Shown piece after piece: positions 17,299 through 25,456 of a stretch of DNA of 64,000 nucleotides; positions within the stretch are counted from its first letter, which is position 1, and each line of letters starts with the position of its first letter. Source of the stretch: Bdellovibrio sp. UBA4095. Its GTDB lineage: Bacteria > Bdellovibrionota > Bdellovibrionia > Bdellovibrionales > Bdellovibrionaceae. The notes below the pieces were generated by a model. The model searched no databases. It was not told the origin of the DNA and saw only the letters and a program-made list of their open reading frames with translations. The stretch spans positions 124,001 to 188,000 of the forward strand of contig DFXZ01000003.1 of assembly GCA_002381805.1 (NCBI GenBank). Direction: 5' to 3'. The translations under genes were made by a program, and so were the position numbers.

Positions 17299-18465
17299 AT
17301 GAAGAAACATTACCTCGAGGAATCTAGCCATATCCTAGATAAAATAAATCAGTCAATGCCCTGTTCGGTCTATATCTATGACCTCGCAGAACATAAATTC
17401 ACGTGGTTTAATGATCGAGCTTTGGATCTGGTCGGCAAGCAAGCCGTAGAGGCCGGGCAAAGCAGTTTGCAAGAAATTCAAAAGCTTCTTCACCCTGATG
17501 ACTTGGATACTTTGCTGATCACTGAAGCTCAGACGGCAAAATTAAAAGACGGCGAAATCATTAGCGCAGAGTATCGAATTCTGACCGCTGAAGGCGAATA
17601 CAAATGGCTCAATGATCGCATTACACCTTTTGCTCGCGACGAAAAGGGACAAATCATTGCATTAATGGGAGTCAGTACCGACATCACGGACCGGAAGCGG
17701 TATGAAATTTCGCTGATGGAAACACTGAACAAAAAAATCCTAAGCGATCAGGAGATCCAAAGCTCCAAAGCAAAAATGCTGACTTCGGCAAAAATGGCGG
17801 CTCTGGGAGAAATGGCCGGAGGCATCGCCCATGAGATCAACAATCCTCTGACCGTGATTCAGGGACGAGCTTTTCAAATCAAACAGATCCTGGATAACAA
17901 CCCGATAGACACAGATAAGGTGCGCGAGGCCGCAGATAGTATCGCTCGCACAGCCAATAAAATTGCCAGCATCATCCGCTCTCTCCGTTCTTTTTCGCGC
18001 GAAGGTTCTTCAGATCCGTTCACCTTCGTGACTGTTAAACAGATCCTCGATGAAACGCTCGAGTTTTGTCGCACCCGGTTTTACAACCACGGCGTCGAGA
18101 TCGATGTCACGCCGGTTGATCCGGATTTGGAGATTGAATGCCGAGTTATTGAAATCCAACAGGTCTTACTGAATCTATTGAACAATGCTTTTGATGCCGT
18201 TCAAACTTTGCCAAAAAAATGGATTCGAGTGGCGGTCGAAGAAAAGGATTCCACTATTGAGTTTCGCGTGACTGACTCTGGCACGGGCATTCCCACCAAA
18301 GTCGCCGCGCATATCATGAAGCCGTTTTTTACTACAAAAGAAGTGAACAAGGGCACAGGTTTGGGATTGAGTATCTCATCAGAAATTATTAAGAGCCATA
18401 AAGGGGAACTTTTCTTGGACAATTCCCAGCCGAACACCACGTTCGTGTTTCGACTGCCTCACTAG
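17299..18465 (+). CDS. PAS-domain histidine kinase, NtrB-like catalytic core
   Basis: 388 residues from ATG 17299; a TTG at 17233 in frame is less likely. No membrane helix is seen, so it is a soluble sensor. A PAS/PAC domain covers about residues 18-135 (ending in GVSTDITDRKRYE). The HisKA dimerisation helix carries the phospho-acceptor His178 in GGIAHEINNPL, and the HATPase domain has the N box LLNNAFDAV, DSGTGIP and GTGLGLSI. No response regulator is adjacent. It diverges from pstS, so a phosphate-response role is possible but unproven; the PstS-side partner PhoR usually has a membrane anchor, which is absent here. Confidence 0.88.
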   Translation: MKKHYLEESSHILDKINQSMPCSVYIYDLAEHKFTWFNDRALDLVGKQAVEAGQSSLQEIQKLLHPDDLDTLLITEAQTAKLKDGEIISAEYRILTAEGEYKWLNDRITPFARDEKGQIIALMGVSTDITDRKRYEISLMETLNKKILSDQEIQSSKAKMLTSAKMAALGEMAGGIAHEINNPLTVIQGRAFQIKQILDNNPIDTDKVREAADSIARTANKIASIIRSLRSFSREGSSDPFTFVTVKQILDETLEFCRTRFYNHGVEIDVTPVDPDLEIECRVIEIQQVLLNLLNNAFDAVQTLPKKWIRVAVEEKDSTIEFRVTDSGTGIPTKVAAHIMKPFFTTKEVNKGTGLGLSISSEIIKSHKGELFLDNSQPNTTFVFRLPH

Positions 18466-18469
18466 GACT

Positions 18470-18919
18470 TTATTTGCACTTACTGCAGATGCCAAAAAAA
18501 TCCAAGCGATGGGAGACTTGCTCGTATCCCATGCTTTCCACCATCTGAATATGTGGAGCAAGGTCACAAAGATGCAACGGTTCCACACGCTGGCAGCTTC
18601 TACAAATCACATGGTGATGATGATGACCCGATTCTAAGATCAGCTCAAAACGTGCGACACCGTCACCGAATTCCAAGCGTGACACCAAACCACCGTCCTC
18701 GAACTTTTTAAGAATGCGATAGATCGTTACCAGATCCATGCCGCCCGACTTGTTGTCGAACTTTTTAAAGACCTCATCCGCAGAAATAGGTTCCGGATGA
18801 TGAAGAAGTATTTTCAATAATTGACTGCGCTGTTGGGTGAGCTTCATCCCAGCTTTACGGACTCGGTCATAGAGCGAGTCCAAATTGATATCTTTGCGGT
18901 CGTGGCTGCATTTACTCAC
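18470..18919 (-). CDS. Fur-family metal-responsive regulator
   Basis: 149 residues: an N-terminal winged helix (LTQQRSQLLKILLHHPEPISADEVF, then TIYRILKKFEDGGLV) and a C-terminal metal/dimerisation domain with a five-His run (99-103), CRSC (106-109) and CSKC (145-148), which form the structural zinc site. The extra His run and lack of clear Fur-specific residues leave Fur, Zur and PerR all possible; the GHHHHHVIC spacing is common to Fur and Zur. It converges with the kinase gene, 4 bases apart, and the upstream membrane gene stops 51 bases before its start. Confidence 0.88.
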   Translation of the reverse strand: MSKCSHDRKDINLDSLYDRVRKAGMKLTQQRSQLLKILLHHPEPISADEVFKKFDNKSGGMDLVTIYRILKKFEDGGLVSRLEFGDGVARFELILESGHHHHHVICRSCQRVEPLHLCDLAPHIQMVESMGYEQVSHRLDFFGICSKCK

Positions 18920-18970
18920 CAGGCTTTACTACCGCAGAATCCTGGGAAAATCCAGGGGCACCTGCAGGAA

Positions 18971-19699
18971 TTACATCCTGCCGGGCTCTCTAAGGTCTTT
19001 AAGCGAATTTAGGCAATAATAACAGTAGCTGAGAGCCGAAAGAACTGGCACCAGAAAAAAAGCCAAGGGTATATACGAAAGCAATCCTAACAAAAATCCC
19101 ATTCCCAACAATGGACCCGCTTCTGCCTTAGAAATGCGCATCCTTTCGTCTGCGGAAGCGTAATCCTGCAAGACATCATAAACAAAGATCTTACGATTCA
19201 GCCATGCGGTCAGAGCCAGAGGCACCAGAACTTGGAATCCCGGCAGGAACCAAAATGGCAAGGTCACAACGAACGCTATCAGGAAAACAATTGTCGCAAA
19301 GAAGGCGTTAAACAAACTGCCGACCGTGGAGCCTCCTCTTCTTTTTTCAAGATGAGGAAAGTCAGATATAACCACCCATTTTAAGACGACAGGCAAAATG
19401 AACACCGAAGTTAAGAGGACAGCCGTCACATAGGCCAGCGGTAAAAAAGCGAGGACTAAAAACACCATTGCAGTCCAGGCCGCCAAATCCTGCAGCCCCG
19501 TCATATTCTGCACCCAACTAAATACAGACATATTGGCGAAGAAGCCGCCAAGCCCCCCGACCCATAACTCCCAATAGGTCAGAAATACAATTAGCAGAGC
19601 TACGAAGGCCACTAACGGCGGTAAGACGACCAGCAAGAACATCCGGAGACTTAAGAGGGCTTCAAAAGATTGTCGAAAGGACCGAATAATTTTAGTCAT
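18971..19699 (-). CDS. CysZ/EI24-like membrane protein
   Basis: 242-residue integral membrane protein with about four to six hydrophobic segments in the arrangement of the CysZ/EI24 (DUF540) family. A start-proximal SFRQSFEALLSL block and a central LPFWFLPGFQVLVPLALTAWLNRKIF match family features by eye. CysZ of E. coli helps sulfate uptake, but many members outside enterobacteria have no known role. The upstream gap has no matching cys genes, so I do not assign the sulfate function. Confidence 0.6.
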   Translation of the reverse strand: MTKIIRSFRQSFEALLSLRMFLLVVLPPLVAFVALLIVFLTYWELWVGGLGGFFANMSVFSWVQNMTGLQDLAAWTAMVFLVLAFLPLAYVTAVLLTSVFILPVVLKWVVISDFPHLEKRRGGSTVGSLFNAFFATIVFLIAFVVTLPFWFLPGFQVLVPLALTAWLNRKIFVYDVLQDYASADERMRISKAEAGPLLGMGFLLGLLSYIPLAFFLVPVLSALSYCYYCLNSLKDLREPGRM

Positions 19700-19838
19700 A
19701 CCCCATCATTTATCGATCAACCTGTTAAATCAAGAAAATCACTCCCAATGAGCTGCCAAATATCAGGAAATGGTTAAGCCCTTTTGAGACGCTCTCCATA
19801 AGAAATGAGATAAAACATAGAACTCTCTTGTTAAAGAA

Positions 19839-19866
19839 TTGCATGAATCCGCTAAGAACGTATACT
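19839..19866 (+). promoter_or_regulatory. sigma70-like promoter
   Basis: TTGCAT at 19839-19844 and TATACT at 19861-19866, 16 bases apart, about 50 bases before the start of the 172-residue gene. Judged by eye only. Confidence 0.5.
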
Positions 19867-19915
19867 CTGGAGCTAGCTGAGACTGAAACTACCCCCTTAG
19901 CTGATGGAGCAGACG

Positions 19916-20434
19916 ATGGAAAAGATCCCCTTCCAAACCGTACAAAATTCGATTGATAAGATTTGTAATATCTCTGAAGAAAGTGACCTTGAACTTGCGT
20001 CTCAGCATCTGTTCGACGTTCAACCTGACCTTGCCGGCTTTTTTATGGAGTTCATCGAGGACATGAGTGAGAGCGCACAAGATCTGGGCTTTATGATGGC
20101 ACTGATTCTTAACAAGTCATTTGAAGAACAGTACAAAAATTTGCGCGCTATGAGCGAAGATGAAGTCGTAGAACGTTTCGAAAGAAATGAAGCGACGTTT
20201 GAAGAATATTTAAAAATGAACGATGATATGGTCGCTGATCTGCAAGCTGAAGCGAATAAAGACGGTCAGCCAGAGATCCTTAACTATATCATCGAAGAGT
20301 TGTTCATGTCTCCAGAACTAGAGCCTGCTCTGGAAGCCAATGAACAAATTCATCTCTTCATCGTCTGCAAATTTTTTGTTGATTGTTTGAATGAGCTTGC
20401 TACTGAAAAGGCTCCCGAATTGGTGCGCCACTAA
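19916..20434 (+). CDS. acidic cytoplasmic protein of unknown function
   Basis: 172 residues from ATG 19916. Another ATG at 19904 is in frame, but the GGAG at 19906-19909 is spaced properly for 19916. The protein is helical and acidic, with no signal peptide or membrane segment. Recurrent Phe-Glu-Glu patterns (AMSEDEVVERFERNEATFEEYL) suggest a helical bundle. It has its own promoter-like sequence and a strong terminator, so it is a single-gene unit. No family recognised. Confidence 0.65.
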   Translation: MEKIPFQTVQNSIDKICNISEESDLELASQHLFDVQPDLAGFFMEFIEDMSESAQDLGFMMALILNKSFEEQYKNLRAMSEDEVVERFERNEATFEEYLKMNDDMVADLQAEANKDGQPEILNYIIEELFMSPELEPALEANEQIHLFIVCKFFVDCLNELATEKAPELVRH

Positions 20435-20462
20435 ATTTCAAGCAAGTCACATGACCACCACC

Positions 20463-20498
20463 AATGGGCTTCAAGTTAATCTTGAAGCCCATTTTTTT
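20463..20498 (+). terminator. rho-independent terminator
   Basis: A perfect 13-base stem (AATGGGCTTCAAG and its complement) with a 5-base loop at 20476-20480 runs into seven T residues. It ends the 172-residue gene. Confidence 0.9.
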
Positions 20499-20596
20499 GT
20501 CCAATTACATCGAAAAAGAACAGTGCCGTAGCGGCTCGCCTATCGTAGAGTTTCTAAAGTAATTATGGATGAACTCGCAGAAAAAAGGGAGTTGTC

Positions 20597-21571
20597 ATGA
20601 GGTTATTCAGCCTGCTCTTGCTGCTTTGTTTTATAATTTCTTGCGGCGCTAGTAAAACCATTCACAATGCCGAAGAAGCTGGAAACTCTCCAGGAAGTCC
20701 GCCCCCACAAGGCTCTCCAGAAAAGCCAGCTCCGCCCGGTGAAAATCCTGGCGAGGGCCCTCAACCAGAACCACCACCCGTCGAGCCCCCGCCGGCCCCA
20801 AGCCCTGAGCCTCCATTTGAAACGGTGATCTCTGCTCCCCTGAATACGATAACCAGCAACCAAGAGGTTTCGATGGCGAGCAAAAATCGTGTGGTGATTT
20901 CCGGTGCTACCAAACAGTATCGCATCGAATACAAGTTCTTCTCTGGTGAAAATCGATCTTTAAAGGTCTTTGATGTTAAAACCACATCTGTGCCTGAAAA
21001 TTGCGGCAGCTTGCGCGAACGTCTCACTCTGAAGTCTGGAGATAAGGAAGATCGAGTTCGCAGGCTGGATGAGGTGCGACTGGAGCCTCACCGAGAATAC
21101 ACTTTGGAAGTACAATACACGCAGTACCGTTGCCCCGAACTGCAGATCACCGTCGACGTCTTAGCTTGGGCCGGCGCTGAAGATAAGAAACCCACCTACG
21201 CCCGCATCTGCCAAGGCGAACGAAGTCCCGAAACAATTTTTTTCGCAGAGAAGCATTCCGTCGTTGCATACACACTCGCCACCAAACAGGCCTTTTTGAG
21301 TGACGAAGTCTATTGCGGAAATACCTATGACAGCCGCGGAAGGTGTTACAACTCATTTCAGAGTAACGAACTCTTCCCACGTCAATCTCGATGCAGTGCT
21401 GGATATGCTTTGAACAATCGTTCATTTGATATCCTGGCCACACCCGAAACTACTGGTAGCTCCATCCAGCTGTCTTGCCGTTCCCAGACTGTCTTTCACC
21501 AAGATGTCGCTGTCGAACAGTTCATGAATTGCCGAGATGTGATTGCGGACTTGGGTGACTATTCATCTTGA
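20597..21571 (+). CDS. lipoprotein with proline-rich linker
   Basis: 324 residues. The signal peptide ends in a lipobox with Cys16 (FIISCG), so the protein is lipid-anchored. A strongly proline-rich, low-complexity linker covers about residues 33-75. The rest is a globular domain with several cysteines (for example CGSLRER, CPELQ, CQGERS, CGNTYDSRGRCYN), likely disulfide-bonded outside the cytoplasm. No family recognised; a surface-exposed or periplasm-spanning role is a guess. A clear GGAG site precedes the start. Confidence 0.7.
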   Translation: MRLFSLLLLLCFIISCGASKTIHNAEEAGNSPGSPPPQGSPEKPAPPGENPGEGPQPEPPPVEPPPAPSPEPPFETVISAPLNTITSNQEVSMASKNRVVISGATKQYRIEYKFFSGENRSLKVFDVKTTSVPENCGSLRERLTLKSGDKEDRVRRLDEVRLEPHREYTLEVQYTQYRCPELQITVDVLAWAGAEDKKPTYARICQGERSPETIFFAEKHSVVAYTLATKQAFLSDEVYCGNTYDSRGRCYNSFQSNELFPRQSRCSAGYALNNRSFDILATPETTGSSIQLSCRSQTVFHQDVAVEQFMNCRDVIADLGDYSS

Positions 21572-21604
21572 TCTTTGCATTAATACGGATCTAAGGTTTG
21601 CAAG

Positions 21605-21634
21605 TTGCAGGATAAAAGCGAACGCCTCCATAAT
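21605..21634 (+). promoter_or_regulatory. possible sigma70 promoter of the L,D-transpeptidase gene
   Basis: TTGCAG (21605-21610) and CATAAT (21629-21634) with an 18-base spacer, 40 bases before the start at 21675. Moderate match by eye. Confidence 0.35.
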
Positions 21635-21674
21635 GAGCTCACTATAACCATTAGCACGTCATAAGGAGTTTTTA

Positions 21675-22331
21675 ATGAACGCTTTATCCAAAATCGTCTT
21701 TTCGCTCTTGCTCTTTGCCGCACCGTTAACGACTGTGGCGAATCCATCCCCGCTTAGCGCTCCGTCATCCTTGGAATATGACGAAAGTGATGATCATATT
21801 CCAAACATGATCGAAGACCTCGATCCTTTCGATCCCAACGTAGAAGAGACTCTGCGCGAGTACGACCGAATCTATGAGGAAGAAACTGGTATTTCCCCTT
21901 TCATTGGAGAAGATCCGGGCAAGACAGCAAAGTGCAAACGCAACACCTGTGGAGTTTGGGTCCAGATCGTGCGCTCCACGCAAAGACTGCATCTCTACGA
22001 ACAAGGTAGGCTGATCGCAACGTGGAAAGTATCTACCGGTAAGAGAGGTTATACGACACCGCGTTTTGATAGACATCCTAACGGCCGTATCTATGATCGC
22101 TACACTTCAAGAAAATATCCAGGTGGCGACTATAAGGGCCTCGGCAATATGCCTTACGCCGTTTTCATTCAAGGAGGCTTCGCTGTGCATGGCACGCCTC
22201 GATCTAATTGGTCGAAACTTGGAAAGCCCGCTTCACATGGTTGCATTCGATTGCATCCTGACAATGCTTATCAGCTGAACCGTCTGATTCGGCGCTATGG
22301 TGTTTCGGACAGCTGGTTCACTGTCCAGTAG
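21675..22331 (+). CDS. YkuD-type L,D-transpeptidase
   Basis: Exported enzyme of 218 residues that crosslinks peptidoglycan (3-3 links) or attaches proteins to it. The signal peptide spans about 1-22. The YkuD domain covers about 90-218, with the conserved His172 in VHGTP and the catalytic motif SHGCIRL (Ser187-His188-Gly189-Cys190). An acidic linker of about 60 residues separates signal and domain. A Cys pair at 87 and 92 sits before the domain. A ribosome site AAGGAG precedes the ATG. In predatory relatives such enzymes modify host or own wall, but that is not shown here. Confidence 0.9.
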   Translation: MNALSKIVFSLLLFAAPLTTVANPSPLSAPSSLEYDESDDHIPNMIEDLDPFDPNVEETLREYDRIYEEETGISPFIGEDPGKTAKCKRNTCGVWVQIVRSTQRLHLYEQGRLIATWKVSTGKRGYTTPRFDRHPNGRIYDRYTSRKYPGGDYKGLGNMPYAVFIQGGFAVHGTPRSNWSKLGKPASHGCIRLHPDNAYQLNRLIRRYGVSDSWFTVQ

Positions 22332-22492
22332 TTCACTGTGATTTATTGCAAAGACGTTGGCTTAAAGCATGGAATTCTTAACTAAAAGTCAGCGTCTTGT
22401 GCGCCAATCAACATCCTCCTGTAGAAATACTGATTTACGAAAACGATCTTCGGGGACATCCTTGGGAAAACATTTTAACGAAGGAGACCCCT

Positions 22493-22819
22493 ATGAAATT
22501 TCTAGTAGTGACTCTTGCCACGGCATTCTGTGTATCTTCCGCTTTCGCCCAAACTGGTTCCGGATCAGGCACTGGAACAACTGGATCAGGCTCCACTGCC
22601 ACTGGCACAACTGATACCATGGGTACAGGAACGACCGAGCAATCGACTGGCTCTACTACTGACTCTACCATGAGTTCCGATACGGCTTCGACCACCGGAG
22701 GAACTGAAGACGAAAAGAAGAAAATGAAGAAAAGTCGTCGAGCGTCTTCTTCAGAGACGATGACCGATTCAACAACTGGATCTGGATCTCAGTCTGAAGA
22801 CAGCACTGCAACTGAATAA
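22493..22819 (+). CDS. small secreted Ser/Thr/Gly-rich protein
   Basis: 108 residues from ATG 22493, chosen because AAGGAG lies 8 bases upstream and the signal peptide starts there. The signal peptide is MKFLVVTLATAFCVSSAFA (cleavage after FAQ-type site). The mature part is nearly all Gly, Ser and Thr with a Lys-rich patch near residues 77-82 and an acidic end, so it is probably disordered. Function unknown. A strong hairpin follows. Confidence 0.7.
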   Translation: MKFLVVTLATAFCVSSAFAQTGSGSGTGTTGSGSTATGTTDTMGTGTTEQSTGSTTDSTMSSDTASTTGGTEDEKKKMKKSRRASSSETMTDSTTGSGSQSEDSTATE

Positions 22820-22825
22820 AACAAA

Positions 22826-22866
22826 AAATATTCCGGATTTCTTGCAAAGAGAGATCCGGAATATTT
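22826..22866 (+). terminator. long hairpin terminator
   Basis: Arms AAATATTCCGGATTTCT and AGAGAGATCCGGAATATTT pair almost perfectly around a 5-base loop; the right arm ends in TTT. It ends the Ser/Thr/Gly-rich protein gene. Confidence 0.75.
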
Positions 22867-22923
22867 CTCCCACAATTCGATTTCACGGATGAAGTTGAAG
22901 CATTGATCAATGCAGGAGGAGAT

Positions 22924-23112
22924 ATGGCTAATAAGCAAAAAGGAAACACATCCAATCGAGGATTTGCTTCAATGGACGCGGACGAACAACGAGAGATCGC
23001 CAGCAAAGGCGGACGGGCCGCTCACCAAAAAGGGACAGCCCATGAGTTCAACTCTCGAGAAGCCGCAGAAGCCGGCCGAAAAGGCGGAAAAGCAAGAGCC
23101 AACCGCAGATAA
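22924..23112 (+). CDS. KGG-motif stress protein (YciG/con-10 like)
   Basis: 62 residues from ATG 22924, with AGGAGG six bases upstream. Two KGG repeats are clear: IASKGGRAAHQKG and AGRKGGKA, with the FASMDADEQREIA lead-in typical of this family. Such small hydrophilic proteins (YciG in E. coli, GsiB-like in Bacillus) accumulate in stationary phase or under general stress; their mode of action is unknown. The gene is monocistronic by position. A role in stress is inferred from the family only. Confidence 0.85.
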   Translation: MANKQKGNTSNRGFASMDADEQREIASKGGRAAHQKGTAHEFNSREAAEAGRKGGKARANRR

Positions 23113-23405
23113 CCCAACGACGTTTTCTATCTGAATATATTCAAAGTTAAATTTTAAATACTTCAACTTCATCCCTATTGTGGACCTTCTAATACGCCCC
23201 TTATGGGGAATCCCCTATGTCTCAATGATCAACTTTTTGACAACTATGCAGAGTTTTCGCTTCATCATGTTCTACTGGATGGATGCAAACACTGATGTTA
23301 TTGTTGGCGCACTTATTTTTGCTCTTTTAAAATCATTGGGCGTAAATACCCTCTTAAATAATCCCCCCTCATATTATTTATGAGTCTTCGCTTAGTGATT
23401 TGTCG
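23113..23405. other. intergenic stretch with little assignable content
   Basis: Together with the following terminator this makes 443 bases without a secure gene. It holds an AT-rich start, a short CCCC/GGGG hairpin near 23198-23209, and one weak small reading frame at 23225-23383. No tRNA or repeat was recognised. Confidence 0.4.
23225..23383 (+). CDS. possible small membrane protein (weak)
   Basis: 52-residue frame from ATG 23225 with one hydrophobic run (DVIVGALIFALLKSLG). It ends 22 bases before a strong terminator, which suggests that something is transcribed here. No ribosome site is visible and composition is not clearly coding. It could equally be a non-coding transcript. Confidence 0.2.
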   Translation: MINFLTTMQSFRFIMFYWMDANTDVIVGALIFALLKSLGVNTLLNNPPSYYL

Positions 23406-23441
23406 TGTCGAGTGTCGTTATTGGCACTCGACATTTTTTTT
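23406..23441 (+). terminator. rho-independent terminator
   Basis: TGTCGAGTG (23406-23414) pairs perfectly with CACTCGACA (23425-23433), then eight T residues. No clear gene on the + strand ends just upstream, so it marks the end of the KGG transcript or an unrecognised transcript. Confidence 0.85.
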
Positions 23442-23555
23442 GCCTCGTAACTGGTCTTTCGCGATGAAAGAGGCTTCCCTTTCACCTCTTAACTTCTTAT
23501 CATAAACAAAAACAAGTCGTCGCTGAATCGTATCAGTCATCTTAAAGGGGCTTCT

Positions 23556-24602
23556 ATGCTTAAACGCTTCAAATATTTCCTTGTTACTCTTGTAGTGACC
23601 ACTTCGCCTTCTCTTTTTGCACAACCAGTTCCCACCGCAAGTACGTTGACTCTATCTAAGGGAAAGATTGAAGAAGCGCTGAAAGCTGCGCACTCAAGCT
23701 ATAGAAACCTCAGCGAGGGAAAAAATGCAGATTACATTCCGGCACTAGCAAAAGTGCCTTCAGATCTTTTTGCAATCACTTTGATCACGGTAGATGGACA
23801 AATCTATTCCATAGGAGATTCCGATACGGCTTTTTCGATCCAATCTATCTCCAAGGTTTTTACGATGGCTCAAGTCTTTCAGGAAATGGGAGAAAAACCG
23901 GTCTATGAAAATTTGGGAGTGGATGCGACAGGCCAAGCTTTTAACTCTATCGTCGCGATCGAGCAGCACAAAGGAAAAGAGCAAAACCCGCTGGTTAATC
24001 CTGGAGCGATTGCCGCGACCTCAATGATTAAAGGAAAAAACGCCAAAGAAATCTGGAATAAAATTTTAAGCATTCACAACTCCTTTGCTGGTCGGAAGCT
24101 TTCTTTGAATCAGGAAGTCTATAAATCAGAAGCTGCCACCAATCAAAGAAACCAAGCCATTGCCATGCTTATGGCTGCCTATGATCGTATTAAGTCAGAT
24201 CCTGCGATAGCAACAGATCTTTACACTCGGGCTTGCTCAATCAATGCGACGACTAAAGACCTTGCTGCCATGGCGGCCACTCTTGCAAATGGCGGTTTTA
24301 ATCCTTTAAGCAAAGCGCAAGTCATTGAACAAAAGCACATCAAACATATCCTCGCGGTCATGGCCACTGCCGGACTTTACGATGAATCCGGTAAATGGCT
24401 TTTTAAAACCGGACTTCCAGCGAAAAGCGGCGTCGGTGGTGGACTGATTGCGGTGGCTCCGGGCCAGTTTGGTATTGCGGCATTCTCTCCGCGATTAGAC
24501 GGTGCCGGTAACAGCGTGCGCGCACAACGAGCCATAGAAAAAATTGTCGAGCATTTGAATGCCAACCCTTATGACGTAAAGCCGATGGGATCTGGCCTCT
24601 AA
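23556..24602 (+). CDS. exported glutaminase (GlsA family)
   Basis: 348-residue serine-dependent glutaminase of the beta-lactamase-like fold, hydrolysing glutamine to glutamate and ammonia. The catalytic Ser-x-x-Lys is S97-K100 in QSISKVF; NPGAIA and the GLPAKSGVGGGL block are conserved. Unlike E. coli GlsA (about 310 residues, cytoplasmic), this protein has an N-terminal signal peptide (about 1-22, cleavage near LFAQ), which explains the extra length. It would act in the periplasm or outside. The gene is monocistronic, with GGGG at the ribosome site and a hairpin after the stop. Confidence 0.92.
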   Translation: MLKRFKYFLVTLVVTTSPSLFAQPVPTASTLTLSKGKIEEALKAAHSSYRNLSEGKNADYIPALAKVPSDLFAITLITVDGQIYSIGDSDTAFSIQSISKVFTMAQVFQEMGEKPVYENLGVDATGQAFNSIVAIEQHKGKEQNPLVNPGAIAATSMIKGKNAKEIWNKILSIHNSFAGRKLSLNQEVYKSEAATNQRNQAIAMLMAAYDRIKSDPAIATDLYTRACSINATTKDLAAMAATLANGGFNPLSKAQVIEQKHIKHILAVMATAGLYDESGKWLFKTGLPAKSGVGGGLIAVAPGQFGIAAFSPRLDGAGNSVRAQRAIEKIVEHLNANPYDVKPMGSGL

Positions 24603-24642
24603 ACACGCTATCGAGAGCTACTCGAAAACGGAAAACCATTTC

Positions 24643-24676
24643 GACTGCTAACTCTCGGCACTTCCAGTTAGCAGTC
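24643..24676 (+). terminator. hairpin terminator after glutaminase
   Basis: GACTGCTAACT (24643-24653) and AGTTAGCAGTC (24666-24676) form a perfect 11-base stem with a 12-base loop. The following sequence is T-rich but interrupted. Confidence 0.7.
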
Positions 24677-24807
24677 TCATTTACTTATCATTTTCAGTTG
24701 CTGTGCAAAAGACTTTCAGTGGTTTTTCATTCGCCGAGGAAAAGCGCATTTCTCTATCCTAACTGCTTTGTCTTTTATATCAAAGATTCCTCAACACAGA
24801 GGAACGC

Positions 24808-25434
24808 ATGAAAAGCAAAGTGAAAACTCCCCGATTTAAAATTCAAAGAAGACTTATGACCGAACTCCCAGGACTGGGTAAACCCGGAGCACTCGTGCGT
24901 CGCCCCTATCCCCCAGGGCAACACGGTCAGAAAAGACGTAAGTACTCTGAGTTCGGCTTGCAGCTCGAAGAAAAACAGAAGCTGCGGTTTCACTACGGCC
25001 TGCATGAAGAGCAGCTTCGACGTATGATAAAGAAGGCCAAAAAATCAACCGACACAAATTGGGCTGAGACGCTGATCAATCTATTAGAAAAAAGAATCGA
25101 CAATGTCGTATTTAGATTGGGCTTTGCTTCGAGCATTCCTGCCGCGAAACAACTGATCTCGCATGGCAAAGTACTAGTGAACGGTAAAAAGCTGGACGTC
25201 TGCTCTGCAATCATTAAAGTAGGTGATGTCGTCAGCTTAAAAACGGAGGCCTATCAAAATCAGGTGTATCTGCAAGCCAAGCAAACTCCCCGCCTGCCCC
25301 TGCCGTCTTTTATGTCGAAGGAATTAAAAAACAATCAGGAGATAGGATGGCTTATTGACGAACCAAAACTTGAGGCCGTGCCTTTTCAGTTTGAACCCAG
25401 CCTGGTTATTAGCTATTACTCTCTTCGGGGTTAG
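24808..25434 (+). CDS. rpsD: ribosomal protein S4, cysteine-free paralogue
   Basis: 208-residue S4 protein of the 30S subunit. YPPGQHGQKRRKYSEFGLQL and the S4 RNA-binding domain (RIDNVVFRLGFASSIPAAKQLISHGKVLVNG) are diagnostic. The N-terminus has no zinc-binding cysteines: it reads RFKIQRRLMTELPG instead of the usual C-x-x-C form. The gene stands alone, not in the alpha operon with rpsM, rpsK and rpoA, so it is probably a second S4 gene used under some condition (for example zinc shortage), or the only copy relocated. The window cannot tell which. Confidence 0.9.
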   Translation: MKSKVKTPRFKIQRRLMTELPGLGKPGALVRRPYPPGQHGQKRRKYSEFGLQLEEKQKLRFHYGLHEEQLRRMIKKAKKSTDTNWAETLINLLEKRIDNVVFRLGFASSIPAAKQLISHGKVLVNGKKLDVCSAIIKVGDVVSLKTEAYQNQVYLQAKQTPRLPLPSFMSKELKNNQEIGWLIDEPKLEAVPFQFEPSLVISYYSLRG

Positions 25435-25456
25435 GCTGCACAAATTCAGGAACAGG

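Noticed and set aside
22560..22700. Possible tandem DNA repeat in the Ser/Thr/Gly-rich gene
   Set aside because: Low-complexity codons only; no regular repeat unit.
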